Counted from the stretch's first letter, positions 26,761 through 36,674 are shown. The stretch is 50,673 nucleotides of DNA from Gammaproteobacteria bacterium (GCA_025357835.1 JANYLM010000089.1:1-50673), one strand, 5' to 3'. Notes: generated by a model not told the origin, from the letters alone. A program made the numbers and translations.

Positions 26761-28644
26761 ATGAAATGGCTTAGGTCAAAACGTCAGGTCAAGACACTTT
26801 ACGCCGTCGCAGCGCTTGTAACGACCTATGGTGCAGCGATGGCCGCATCGGATTCCGAGCAGTTCCAACGTTTCAGCGACCCCAATCAATGGGGCGCGCC
26901 GGCGGGCAATTTGAATCAGACCCGCTACAGTTCACTCAAAGAGATCAACACCGGCAACGTCAAAGGCCTGAACATGGTTTGGGCGCAATCGAGCGGCACC
27001 TTGCGCGGTCATGAAGGACAGCCCCTGGTGATCGAGAATGTCGGTGGCAAGCCGATGATGTTCATCGAGAGCGGTTGGCCAAATATACTTCAAGGACTCG
27101 ACCTCACTGATCCGGATCAGCCGGCGCAGGTGTGGAACTACACCAAGACCAGTGGCCGCGACGAATCCGCGGTGCCTCGGGCCTGCTGCGACACCGTCAA
27201 CCGCGGCATGTCGTATGCCGACGGTAAACTCGTGTTCGGCACCTTGGATGGTTATGTCATCGCTCTGGATGCCATGACGGGCAAGGAGCTATGGGTCGTC
27301 AAGCACGCACACCCGGATAAGGGCGAGACCATCACGCCGGCGCCGATTATCGCGAACGACAAGGTCATTATCGGCTTCGGCGGCGATGAATTTGCGGCTC
27401 GCGGCCGCGTCACCGCATACAACCTGGCCGACGGCAAGAAGGTGTGGGAGTGTCATTCCACTGGCACCGACAAAGATGTGTGCCTGACGCCCAACACCAA
27501 CAAGAAGCATCCGGAGTACGGTACCGCGGGCAAGGACCTGGGCGTGAGCACCTTCGTCGGCGATGAGTGGAAACGGGGTGGCGGGGCGGCGTGGGGCTGG
27601 TACGCCTACGATCCGGCGCTGCACCTGGTTTACTACGGTACCGGCAACCCCGGTCTGTGGTCGCCGCAGTTCCGCTGTGCCGAACCGCTGACGCAGGCCA
27701 ATTGCAACAGCGGCAAGTTCGACAATAAATGGTCCATGAGCATCTTCGCCCGCAACGTCGATACCGGCGAGGCCGAATGGGTCTACCAGATGACTCCCTT
27801 CGACCAGTGGGACTATGACGGCATCAATGAAGTCGTGCTGGTGGACATGAATGTCGACGGCAAGGCACGCAAAGCCCTCGTGCATTTCGACCGCAACGGA
27901 TTCGCCTATGTGTTCGACCGCACGGACGGCACACTGTTGCGCGCCAACAAATACGTCACCGTAAACTGGGCCGAAAAGATCGACATGAAAACCGGCCGGC
28001 CGGTCAAAGTGCCGGAGCATTCTCCGCTCAAAGTGGGTGAGAACACTCAGGCCTGCCCGTCCGCCATGGGCGGCAAGGACCAACAGCCGGTGGCGGTGGA
28101 TCCTAGCGATCCAACCAATTTCTATGTGCCGACCAACAACTGGTGCATGGAACTCGAGCCACAGGCACGCTCGCACACCACGCAGGGAACAGTTTACGTG
28201 TTTGCCAATGTCTACATGTATCCCGAGAAACCCGGCGTAACAGGCAAGTTCAAGAAGTTCAACGTGGTGACCGGAAAGACTGAGTGGGAGATTCCCGATT
28301 CGTATCCAAACTGGGGCGGCGCACTGGTGACCGGCGGCGGTTTGGCTTTCTACGGCAGCTTGGGGGGTGACTTCCGCGCGGTGGATCGGGACACCGGCAA
28401 GGTGTTGTGGTCCAAGAAACTCGGTTCCGGCATCATCGGCAACCCGATCACGTATTCGGTGAAAGGCAAACAGTATGTATCGGTGTGGTCAGGTATCGGC
28501 GGCTGGATCGGACTGCCGGTAACCGCGGGATTGGATCTCAACGACAAGTTTGGCGCCATCGGCGCCACCGCAATGACGAAGGCAGCCAATCTCAGCCACA
28601 TTCCGCAGGGCGGTACCCTGTATACGTTCAGGCTGGGTGAATAG
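26761..28644 (+). CDS. xoxF: Lanthanide-type PQQ-dependent methanol dehydrogenase
   Basis: The ATG at 26761 follows TAAGGAG and starts a 627-residue periplasmic quinoprotein with a Sec leader (cleavage near AMAAS). The adjacent cysteines Cys142-Cys143 in RACCDTVNRG form the ring disulfide above PQQ. Metal ligands are Glu210, Asn296 and catalytic Asp351. Asp353, two residues on (QWDYDG), is the extra acidic ligand that marks lanthanide-dependent XoxF/ExaF enzymes; calcium-dependent MxaF has Ala there. GHEGQPLV and the following XoxJ-like and cytochrome genes favour methanol over ethanol dehydrogenase, though related alcohols are possible. Compared with XoxF as I recall it, a short insertion with Cys306 and Cys315 lies between the Asn and Asp ligands. 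PQQ synthesis genes are not in the window. Confidence 0.93.
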   Translation: MKWLRSKRQVKTLYAVAALVTTYGAAMAASDSEQFQRFSDPNQWGAPAGNLNQTRYSSLKEINTGNVKGLNMVWAQSSGTLRGHEGQPLVIENVGGKPMMFIESGWPNILQGLDLTDPDQPAQVWNYTKTSGRDESAVPRACCDTVNRGMSYADGKLVFGTLDGYVIALDAMTGKELWVVKHAHPDKGETITPAPIIANDKVIIGFGGDEFAARGRVTAYNLADGKKVWECHSTGTDKDVCLTPNTNKKHPEYGTAGKDLGVSTFVGDEWKRGGGAAWGWYAYDPALHLVYYGTGNPGLWSPQFRCAEPLTQANCNSGKFDNKWSMSIFARNVDTGEAEWVYQMTPFDQWDYDGINEVVLVDMNVDGKARKALVHFDRNGFAYVFDRTDGTLLRANKYVTVNWAEKIDMKTGRPVKVPEHSPLKVGENTQACPSAMGGKDQQPVAVDPSDPTNFYVPTNNWCMELEPQARSHTTQGTVYVFANVYMYPEKPGVTGKFKKFNVVTGKTEWEIPDSYPNWGGALVTGGGLAFYGSLGGDFRAVDRDTGKVLWSKKLGSGIIGNPITYSVKGKQYVSVWSGIGGWIGLPVTAGLDLNDKFGAIGATAMTKAANLSHIPQGGTLYTFRLGE

Positions 28645-28677
28645 CCGAGTTGATTCAAGGTTGGCGTTAGGGAACTC

Positions 28678-28709
28678 GCCCGGTGACATGAGCCACCGGG
28701 CTTTTCTTT
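28678..28709 (+). terminator. Intrinsic terminator between xoxF and the xoxJ-like gene
   Basis: A perfect 8-bp stem (GCCCGGTG at 28678-28685, CACCGGGC at 28694-28701) with an 8-base loop is followed by TTTTCTTT. It lies 33 bases after the xoxF stop and directly ahead of the ribosome site of the next gene. It probably acts as a partial terminator that lets xoxF mRNA exceed the downstream part. Confidence 0.8.
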
Positions 28710-28720
28710 GGAGATCAGAA

Positions 28721-30343
28721 TTGAGCAACAACACTACGGGGATTACCCGGCGATTGGCCCTAATCGCTGGTTTGTTGGCGGCAAGCGCTGCGGCCACCGC
28801 GAACGAGCTGAAATCGCTGACTGTCTGCGCCGATCCCGGCAACATGCCCTTATCCAATCAGAAAGGTGAGGGATTCGAGAACAAGATCGCAGAGGTGATC
28901 GGTGCGGCTCTGGGCACCGGCGTGCAGTACTACTGGCGGCCGTCGGTCGAGCGAGGGCTCATGCGCACGACCTTGAGCGAGGGCAACTGCGACCTATGGA
29001 TGGATATGGCGACCGACACGGAAGGCGCGATGGTGCTTACCGCTTTGTACCGTTCGACCTTCGTTCTGGCTTACCGCAGCGACACGGGGCTCAGCATCAA
29101 AAGTCTGGATGATACCGCTCTGAAGAAACTCCGGGTCGGCGTGTTTCAAGTCTCTGCGATTCGCCAGGCGCTGGCAGATCATCACGTGGTCTCCAATACC
29201 GTGATTCACTATTTGAGCCACAACGCCGATATCGTGGCAGACAACCAACCGTCCTACCAGGTTCAGCAGGTTATCGATGGCGGCCTGGATATCGCCGCGG
29301 CTTGGGGCCCCATGGCCGGCTACTACAAGGCGATTGTAAAGGCGCCGTTAATCATCCAGCCGGTCAATATGATGGAAGATAAGGTTCCGATGGAGTTCGA
29401 TATGGCGCTCGCGGTGCCGCGGGGCCGGCCGGATATAAAAGCAGCCATCGAGCGGGCTGTCGAAACGCATAAAGGCGAAATACAGAAAATTCTCGTCGAC
29501 TTCGGTGTGCCGCTGGTGAAGTGCGATGAGTGCCTGATATCCGGTGATCTGCCTGCGCATGGGCCGTACCAACCCTCAACGCCTAGTGTGCATACCGCCA
29601 CGATCGACGCCAAGGCACAGCGTGCAAGAATGACAGACCTCAAGCGATGGCTTGCCGAGGGGGCAAACCCGGACGAGGAATTGAACAACGCCATCGTGGC
29701 TGACGACCTCGATCGCGTGCGTTATCTGGTGGGCCTCGGGGCGCATGTCGACGCAGTTGACGGTGAAGGTCACCCGGCCCTGGTTAACGCCTCGCGCTTC
29801 GGCTTCAGTGCGGTGGCAACCTACCTGTTGGGGCACAAGGCGAAGCCGAATCTGTCCGATCGAAGCGGCTGGACGCCGCTCATGTACGCCTCTTGGAATG
29901 ATCAGCCGGTGTTGATCAATACGTTGCTCGGCGCCGGCGCAAAATTGGATTCGGCCGATCATGACGGATTGACGTCGCTGGCCATCGCCGTGCAAAACGC
30001 CAAGGTCAAGGCAGTGCGGGCATTGCTTGACGCGGGCGCCGATGTCAACGCGCCGGTCGCAAATGGCGGATATACCTCGTTGATGCTCGCGTCGATTTCA
30101 GGCTCGGCTGATATTGCGGCGTCGCTGATCAAGCGCGGCGCGCAAGTAAATGCCGCCAATCCCGGAGGCGTCACCGCTCTGATGATAGCCGCCGCCGGCA
30201 ATCGCCCGGCCCTTGTTAGGTTGCTGCTAGAATCGGGGGCCAACGTCAACGCACGCAGTGAGGATGGCCGTACCGCGCTCAGCATCGCACAGGCCAACAA
30301 TAGTGAGGCTGTGGTCGAAGTCGTGAAAGGAGAGACGCAGTGA
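28721..30343 (+). CDS. XoxJ-like periplasmic binding protein fused to ankyrin repeats
   Basis: The start is set at a TTG (28721) preceded by GGAGA; this gives a leader ITRRLALIAGLLAASAAATA. The frame is open upstream but would read through the terminator hairpin. Residues about 28-275 match the quinoprotein-associated solute-binding family that includes XoxJ (TVCADPGNMPLSNQKGEGFE, DLWMDMATDTEGAM, WGPMAGYYKA). A Cys pair CDEC closes this domain. The remaining residues (about 310-540) contain six or so ankyrin repeats, for example GWTPLMYASWNDQPVLINTLL and GADVNAPVANGGYTSLMLAS. XoxJ is thought to help activate or assemble the XoxF/cytochrome pair. Ordinary XoxJ proteins lack ankyrin repeats as far as I know. 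The cytochrome gene overlaps its stop (GTGA). Confidence 0.88.
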   Translation: MSNNTTGITRRLALIAGLLAASAAATANELKSLTVCADPGNMPLSNQKGEGFENKIAEVIGAALGTGVQYYWRPSVERGLMRTTLSEGNCDLWMDMATDTEGAMVLTALYRSTFVLAYRSDTGLSIKSLDDTALKKLRVGVFQVSAIRQALADHHVVSNTVIHYLSHNADIVADNQPSYQVQQVIDGGLDIAAAWGPMAGYYKAIVKAPLIIQPVNMMEDKVPMEFDMALAVPRGRPDIKAAIERAVETHKGEIQKILVDFGVPLVKCDECLISGDLPAHGPYQPSTPSVHTATIDAKAQRARMTDLKRWLAEGANPDEELNNAIVADDLDRVRYLVGLGAHVDAVDGEGHPALVNASRFGFSAVATYLLGHKAKPNLSDRSGWTPLMYASWNDQPVLINTLLGAGAKLDSADHDGLTSLAIAVQNAKVKAVRALLDAGADVNAPVANGGYTSLMLASISGSADIAASLIKRGAQVNAANPGGVTALMIAAAGNRPALVRLLLESGANVNARSEDGRTALSIAQANNSEAVVEVVKGETQ

Positions 30344-30867
30344 GACGAGGCGTTCTGGTTGTAGTAGCGGTTGCGATATTCGCCGGCGTGACCGCGCTGT
30401 GCACCTTAGGAAGGGTGTGGGCCGACCCTGCACCGGCATCGGTGGACTACAGCAAGATCTCGCCGAGGGAACTGGTGGATAGCGCACCGAAGGGCAAGCT
30501 GGTGAACCCCTACAAAGACACTCAAGCCGATGCCGTGGCACAGGGCGGGCATTTCTTATTGAGCTACGCCTGCAGCGGTTGCCATGGCGGCGGCGGCGGC
30601 GGCGGCATATGTCCACCGCTGACCAACGATGTTTGGGTTTATGGCGGCGATGACGACACGTTATTTCGGCTGGTCGTTCTCGGCAGCGATGAGCTTCAAA
30701 AACAGGGGTATACCCGCAAAGGCCGGGAAAACGTCGTGGGCCCTATGCCGCCTTTCGGCGCCATCGTTAAGACTGCCGACGAACTTTGGAAAATATTGGT
30801 CTTCGTCCGCTCCCGATATAGCGGCGATCCCGCCTATAAATTTGGAACTCCCCCTGATCAAGAATGA
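30340..30867 (+). CDS. c-type cytochrome, XoxG/cytochrome cL-like
   Basis: A 175-residue exported monohaem cytochrome with an N-terminal hydrophobic leader (VLVVVAVAIFAGVTALC). The haem site is CSGCH (78-82), and Met136 in GPMPPFG is the likely sixth ligand. It is the third gene after xoxF and its GTG start overlaps the preceding stop, so it is most likely the electron acceptor of XoxF, as XoxG is in methylotrophs. Directly after the haem His comes a run of seven glycines coded by identical GGC codons, which is unusual. The name XoxG rests mainly on position. Confidence 0.87.
   Translation: MRRGVLVVVAVAIFAGVTALCTLGRVWADPAPASVDYSKISPRELVDSAPKGKLVNPYKDTQADAVAQGGHFLLSYACSGCHGGGGGGGICPPLTNDVWVYGGDDDTLFRLVVLGSDELQKQGYTRKGRENVVGPMPPFGAIVKTADELWKILVFVRSRYSGDPAYKFGTPPDQE
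30586..30606 (+). repeat. (GGC)7 trinucleotide repeat inside the cytochrome gene
   Basis: Seven consecutive GGC codons follow the haem-binding CAT codon. The tract encodes seven glycines next to the haem. Uniform trinucleotide runs can gain or lose units by slippage without breaking the frame, so loop length here might vary between strains. Confidence 0.85.
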
Positions 30868-31014
30868 GATGTTGCGGTGCAGATTGCGCGACGCATGCAA
30901 AGGGGCCAGGCTTTGAACGGGGATGCGACCCTTCGCTGGAACGCACTACTGTCGGTGTTTCGCAACGAATGAGAATTTGTTTGAGCATGGATTAGCTGTC
31001 ACGCGGGGGACGTC

Positions 31015-33003
31015 ATGACGAACCTGAATCTCGCTGCGAGCCACGCGTCGCGCATAATTCATGTCGTCCAGAACGGACTGCAGCCGGCCGGCATCGAGCC
31101 GCATGTCACGCGGTCCTGGTATCGATGTCTTCGGGAATACGGCATTGAGCCGTCGGCGCCGCGGCAAAATAGCGTGCTCAATTCCCAATCGCTGAAGGAA
31201 CTGCAACAGCGCATGGGAGAACTGCTGCCGGTGGCGCGCGCGGAGATGGAGAGTCTCTACGAACAGATTGCCGGGTCTGGATTTGCGGTCATTTTGTCGG
31301 ATACCCAAGGCGTGGTGCTGACGACCATTACCGATCCGACTTTGCAGCGCGACTTCCGTGAGGCAGGTTTGTCGCTGGGCGCACTGTGGGACGAAAGGCA
31401 CGAAGGGACCAATGGCATCGGTACCTGCCTGGCCGAAGGGTGTCCCGTGACCGTGCACCGCGAGGAGCACTTTCGCGGCTACAATCTCTCCCTGTCGTGC
31501 TCCGGCGCGCCGATTCTTGATCCACACGGCTCGATCATCGCCGTACTCGATGCCTCCACGGCCAATTCCAGCGACAGCCGGCTGATTCAGCGTCATACCA
31601 TGGCTCTGGTGAACATGTCGGCCCACCTCATATCCCGCTGGAACTTCCTGAATGAGTTCAGCCAGTCCTGGATCTTGCGCTTTCACAGCCGGCCTGAGTT
31701 CGTCGGACTGTTGCACGAAGCGCTGGTTGCCATTGACGCGTCCGGCCATATTCGTGCGGTCAACGAAAGTGCGCTTCTGCAGTTAGGCTGCTCGACGCGC
31801 AGGGCGCTGGTCGGTGATCCCATCGAAAAATTTTTTCAGTTCGACTTCGCAACCCTGGAACGGCGCGCCCAATTCGAACCCAGCACGATTTGGCCGGTGC
31901 GTGACCTGGCGCATGGCCGGCGTTTCTTTGCGATCGCTCGCGCGCCGCTGCGCCCAGCCGCGCGCAGCTTGGAACCGGCCCCAGCCAATTCAGCGGCTGA
32001 AACTCGCGATGTGGCGCAGCGTGGACGTGGACAACATCACGTTGGCGAAGACGCGCAAATGCGCAAGAACCTGGCCTTCGGCAGGAAGTTGTTCGCGAAG
32101 CAGGTGCCTATTCTGCTGCAAGGCGCGACCGGCACCGGTAAGGAGGCGTTCGCCAAGGCCCTGCATTACAGTGGCGTGTGGTTCGACAAGCCATTTGTGA
32201 CCGTCAATTGCGCCGCCATACCGGAGAGCCTGATCGAGAGCGAGTTGTTCGGCTACACGCGTGGCGCCTTCACGGGCGCTGTGAAGGAGGGCCGGGTCGG
32301 AAAGATTCTCCAATCCAACGGCGGCACCTTGTTCCTGGACGAAATCGGCGATATGCCTTTGATGCTCCAGACTCGGCTGCTGCGCGTCATCGAGGAACGT
32401 GAGGTCGTTCCGCTCGGCAGCGACCAGGCCATCCCGATCACCCTGCACGTGATTAGCGCCACGCATCGCGATATTCTGCGCATGATTCCGGACGGAGAAT
32501 TTCGCGAGGATCTGTACTACCGTTTGAATGGCATCACATTGCACTTGCCGCTATTGCGCGACCGCAGCGACAAGGCGGACCTGATTCACACGCTGCTGCA
32601 GGAGGAAAACTCCGATCAGGAATCGATGCAGATCGCCGAGGACGCGTTCCAAAAACTCTTGGATTACTCTTGGCCCGGCAATATACGCCAGCTTCGAAAC
32701 GCCCTGCGCACCGCCTCGGCTCTATGCCGCGACGGCATCATTCGGCTGCCGAACCTGCCTCAGGAAATTCTTCACATGGAGGCGCGGACCAGCGCGCCGG
32801 CAAGCGCCGAGGCGAACGTGGAAGCTGCTGCGGCCGCGCCCAACTTGCCGTCCGCCGCTTTACGCGAAGCCGAATGCGCAGCTCTATTGCGGGAACTCGA
32901 AAGAATGCACTGGAATATCAGCCGCACCGCTCAGGCGCTGGGTATCAGCCGCAATACGCTGTACCGTAAAATTCACAAGCACAGCATCGTTCTCGAACAA
33001 TAG
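31015..33003 (+). CDS. Sigma-54-dependent transcriptional activator (AcoR family)
   Basis: The 662-residue regulator has an N-terminal GAF-type sensor (about 80-210, with DERHEGTNGIGTCLAEG), a PAS-like segment (about 230-310), an AAA+ domain and a C-terminal Fis-type helix-turn-helix (WNISRTAQALGISRNTLYRK). The AAA+ part has Walker A GATGTGKE (370-377), an intact sigma-54-contacting GAFTGA (417-422) and Walker B TLFLDE. The same architecture is found in AcoR and in activators of alcohol and quinoprotein operons. It lies between the xoxF operon and frmA-gfa; -24/-12 promoters precede both and the porin. It probably senses an alcohol, aldehyde or metal signal and switches these on. GGGGGA precedes the ATG. 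Its own promoter was not identified in the 147-base gap. Confidence 0.93.
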   Translation: MTNLNLAASHASRIIHVVQNGLQPAGIEPHVTRSWYRCLREYGIEPSAPRQNSVLNSQSLKELQQRMGELLPVARAEMESLYEQIAGSGFAVILSDTQGVVLTTITDPTLQRDFREAGLSLGALWDERHEGTNGIGTCLAEGCPVTVHREEHFRGYNLSLSCSGAPILDPHGSIIAVLDASTANSSDSRLIQRHTMALVNMSAHLISRWNFLNEFSQSWILRFHSRPEFVGLLHEALVAIDASGHIRAVNESALLQLGCSTRRALVGDPIEKFFQFDFATLERRAQFEPSTIWPVRDLAHGRRFFAIARAPLRPAARSLEPAPANSAAETRDVAQRGRGQHHVGEDAQMRKNLAFGRKLFAKQVPILLQGATGTGKEAFAKALHYSGVWFDKPFVTVNCAAIPESLIESELFGYTRGAFTGAVKEGRVGKILQSNGGTLFLDEIGDMPLMLQTRLLRVIEEREVVPLGSDQAIPITLHVISATHRDILRMIPDGEFREDLYYRLNGITLHLPLLRDRSDKADLIHTLLQEENSDQESMQIAEDAFQKLLDYSWPGNIRQLRNALRTASALCRDGIIRLPNLPQEILHMEARTSAPASAEANVEAAAAAPNLPSAALREAECAALLRELERMHWNISRTAQALGISRNTLYRKIHKHSIVLEQ

Positions 33004-33014
33004 CCGAAGACCTT

Positions 33015-33048
33015 GGTGCAACGCCGCCGATCCGGACAGCGTTGCACC
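33015..33048. terminator. Inverted repeat between convergent genes
   Basis: GGTGCAACG (33015-33023) and CGTTGCACC (33040-33048) are perfect 9-bp arms with a 16-base loop. They lie in the 65-base gap between the convergent activator and gfa genes. There is no T tract on either side, so it may be a bidirectional stop or simply a stable 3' end. Confidence 0.45.
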
Positions 33049-33068
33049 GTGCTTGCGGCGATCCGAAC

Positions 33069-33641
33069 TCAGCCTTTTGGAACGCCCGAAAGTTTGGCCG
33101 CGTGCGTCGCAAGTGCGTCCATCAACGGCGAATTCAAGCAATCGTAAGGCTCCAATCCCAGCTCTTTGAGCCGGCTGCGTACCGCGCCCATGTTCGCGGG
33201 ATCCGCGCCCGACTCGATGATCGAGGAGACGAAGGCCGCAAACCCGGGCGCCGCCCAACCCGATTCCGTCGACAATTCCGGGTGAATGAAATCGAGGCCA
33301 TAAAACGCGTGCTTGCCGTTCTCGATACGACCGAACATGTGTACGCCGCACGCCTTGCATGCGTGACGCTGAATGGTGGCCGACGGATCGACTACACCTA
33401 ACTTGTCGCCGTTCTGCGTAACTTTCACCTTGTCCTTCGACACGACCGCCACCACCGAAAAGGCCGCTCCTTTGGGCTTCCAGCACTTGGTGCAGCCGCA
33501 GGCATGGTTGTGCGCGATCTGCGCACCGATCGACACCTTGACGGGCTTGTCCGTACACTTGCAGGTCAAGGTTCCCCCAGCGAAATCCTTCGATCCCTGC
33601 TTGATGCCGCTGTCGACCAACGGATGAATTGAAACTGCCAT
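33069..33641 (-). CDS. gfa: S-(hydroxymethyl)glutathione synthase
   Basis: The start is the ATG at 33641, because GGGAGGA sits just upstream; a TTG 15 bases earlier overlaps that ribosome site. The 190-residue protein speeds the condensation of formaldehyde with glutathione. Zinc-binding cysteines of the GFA family are present: CKC (27-29), CGCTKC (48-53) and CKAC further on. The long [10 protein letters not shown] and C-terminal [22 protein letters not shown] segments are those of true Gfa rather than generic GFA proteins. It lies 31 bases downstream of frmA in the same unit, so formaldehyde made by XoxF can be captured. Confidence 0.95.
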   Translation of the reverse strand: MAVSIHPLVDSGIKQGSKDFAGGTLTCKCTDKPVKVSIGAQIAHNHACGCTKCWKPKGAAFSVVAVVSKDKVKVTQNGDKLGVVDPSATIQRHACKACGVHMFGRIENGKHAFYGLDFIHPELSTESGWAAPGFAAFVSSIIESGADPANMGAVRSRLKELGLEPYDCLNSPLMDALATHAAKLSGVPKG

Positions 33642-33672
33642 GATTCTTCCTCCCAAGTTAACTTAAGTTCTA

Positions 33673-34914
<1,242 letters not shown>

Positions 34915-34951
34915 TCAACTACTTGCGATGCGAGACATAATGCGAAACAGT

Positions 34952-35097
34952 GAGTGCGACACTCGGTGTTTCTGATCCGCCACAGTTTATGCTTCAAAAA
35001 TGAAGCAGCCTGGGCCGCCGCGGCCTGCAGACGAATGCGCCTGAATGCCGGCCGGCGCGATTGAGTCTCTGTATCTAATCCAACACAGAGTGCGACA
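34952..35097 (+). repeat. Repeated GAGTGCGACA words, candidate activator sites
   Basis: GAGTGCGACA occurs at 34952-34961 and again at 35088-35097, 136 bases apart (about 13 helical turns). The first copy is part of a short palindrome GAGTG-CGA-CACTC. A related word, TGACACCGCAGTGC, lies at 35115-35128 and resembles the site before xoxF. They sit between two divergent sigma-54 promoters. Binding by the activator is not shown. Confidence 0.4.
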
Positions 35098-35114
35098 AAT
35101 CTGATCATGCGGCG

Positions 35115-35128
35115 TGACACCGCAGTGC
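35115..35128 (+). promoter_or_regulatory. Candidate upstream activator site for the porin
   Basis: TGACAC directly followed by CGCAGTGC. The same two words, four bases apart, precede xoxF. The distance to the porin -24 element is about 148 bases, within the usual enhancer range. Evidence is shared sequence and position only. Confidence 0.35.
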
Positions 35129-35275
35129 GGATATCCGCGCAACGCAGCGACCCTCGATTGCGCTAAAACCGCATTGAGCCGCACCTCCAGCGAAGTGCTG
35201 GCCCCGCTCGGGGCGCAGAAGCAGTAGGCGAGGCGGGCGGCTCTCTGATTCTGGATACATCCATGGATGCTTCAT

Positions 35276-35291
35276 TGGTACGTCTCTTGCA
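35276..35291 (+). promoter_or_regulatory. Sigma-54 (-24/-12) promoter of the porin gene
   Basis: TGGTACGTCTCTTGCA differs from TGGCACGNNNNTTGCW at a single base. GG (35277-35278) and GC (35289-35290) have the required 10-base spacing. The predicted transcript start is near 35302, about 118 bases before the porin ATG. Confidence 0.75.
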
Positions 35292-35420
35292 CACGTTTTG
35301 ACCAAAGCGTCACCCAACGCCGCATGGCGTTTGGCAACTGCGGGAAAAGCAGCGGCTGGCTGCGGCAACGGTGTCGCAGTCGTCGACGTCAGCAAGGAAC
35401 TCGAAACGGAGGGAGCTTTT

Positions 35421-36674
35421 ATGAATACGCGTACCAAGCTCGCGATCGCGGCCGGCGCAGCACTGTGGATAAATCCAAATCTAAGAGCGGTCGCCGGAAT
35501 TGACGTCAGCGCCGGCGATTGGAAAATAGATTTCGGCGGCAATGTGAATGCGTTCTTTGTGGGATCGAATTGCGACACTCCGAGCTCGACCACCGCAGTA
35601 ACGGGCGGTCTCGCTTGCACGGGCGATCACTCCGCGGCGGTTCGCAACGGCTTGCTGCCCGCCGCGATCGTGTTCAGCGCAACCACACGGCAATCCGACT
35701 TCGATATCGACGTGACCATCGGTTTCTATCCCGGCATCAATAGCTCCGCCGCGGCGGGCGTCAATGGGCCAGGTCAACCGTCTGCATTGGCGGCTCCCGG
35801 TATCGATGCGCGCCAAGCGTTCTTTACCTTCGGAGACGCCGGTTGGGGCACCGTGAAGATGGGACGCGACATCGGTCTGTTCGGCAAGGATGCAATCCTC
35901 GACGACATGACCTTGCTGGGAGTTGGATCAGCTGGGAACAATGCCGCGCCAAGCAATACCAGCCTCGGCCGTATCGGCCTTGGGTATATATACACCGACT
36001 GGGAGCCGCAGATCACCTACACCACGGCAAACTTCAGCGGATTCAGCGGATCTATCGGCATTTTCCAGCCATTGAATACGCCTGGATACACATCCCATAA
36101 TTCGCCGCAGATGCAAGCGGGGCTTGCGTACGCGTGGGGAGACCCGAAGAGCGACGCACCGACCGGCAAGGTTTGGTTCGACGTCGTAACCCAGAAATTG
36201 AAGGCCAATTCCGCGGCCATCGCCGGCGACACGGCGGCGGGAATATCAACGAGCTTCAACGGTACTGCCGTCGACGCAGGCGTCAAACTTGATGTCGCCG
36301 GTTTTGAGGGGGTGCTGTACGGGTACACCGGCAAGGGAGTGGGAACAACGGGCTTGTACATTCTGCCGACCTCCGCTTCCGGCGACAAACGCAAATCCGA
36401 CGGCGGTTACGTACAGGGGACTTACAAATACGACAAAGTGAAAGTGGGTCTGAGCTACGGCATATCCGATCTGAAGCTCGCCAACGATGAGCAAGCCGGC
36501 CAAGCCACAAACGATTTGCTCAAGCGCAACTCGTCGGGTGTAATCGGCGTATATTACAGTCTAACGAAGAGCGTCACTCTGGTTGGTGAGTTCGTCCATA
36601 CCAAGGCCGAAGCCTGGAACGGCAATTCGGCCAAGGAAAACGATTACGTGTTGGGAGGCATCCTGTTCTTCTGA
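35421..36674 (+). CDS. Outer-membrane porin
   Basis: The ATG at 35421 follows GGAGGGA, giving 417 residues with a signal-like N-terminus (MNTRTKLAIAAGAALW), although no classical cleavage site is obvious. The rest is a glycine- and aromatic-rich beta-barrel of the Gram-negative porin type (AFFTFGDAGWGTVKMGRDIGL, GYVQGTYKYDKVKVGLSYG) ending in the terminal Phe typical of outer-membrane proteins. A sigma-54 promoter precedes it and a strong terminator follows, so it is a single-gene unit. Its link to the alcohol regulon suggests passage of an alcohol, a metal complex or PQQ, but general porin function is the safe call. Confidence 0.88.
   Translation: MNTRTKLAIAAGAALWINPNLRAVAGIDVSAGDWKIDFGGNVNAFFVGSNCDTPSSTTAVTGGLACTGDHSAAVRNGLLPAAIVFSATTRQSDFDIDVTIGFYPGINSSAAAGVNGPGQPSALAAPGIDARQAFFTFGDAGWGTVKMGRDIGLFGKDAILDDMTLLGVGSAGNNAAPSNTSLGRIGLGYIYTDWEPQITYTTANFSGFSGSIGIFQPLNTPGYTSHNSPQMQAGLAYAWGDPKSDAPTGKVWFDVVTQKLKANSAAIAGDTAAGISTSFNGTAVDAGVKLDVAGFEGVLYGYTGKGVGTTGLYILPTSASGDKRKSDGGYVQGTYKYDKVKVGLSYGISDLKLANDEQAGQATNDLLKRNSSGVIGVYYSLTKSVTLVGEFVHTKAEAWNGNSAKENDYVLGGILFF

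Noticed and set aside
26761..28644. Calling the quinoprotein a calcium-dependent MxaF or a plain ethanol dehydrogenase
   Set aside because: Asp353 replaces the Ala of MxaF. The XoxJ-like, cytochrome and formaldehyde genes favour a XoxF-type methanol dehydrogenase, though other alcohols are not excluded.
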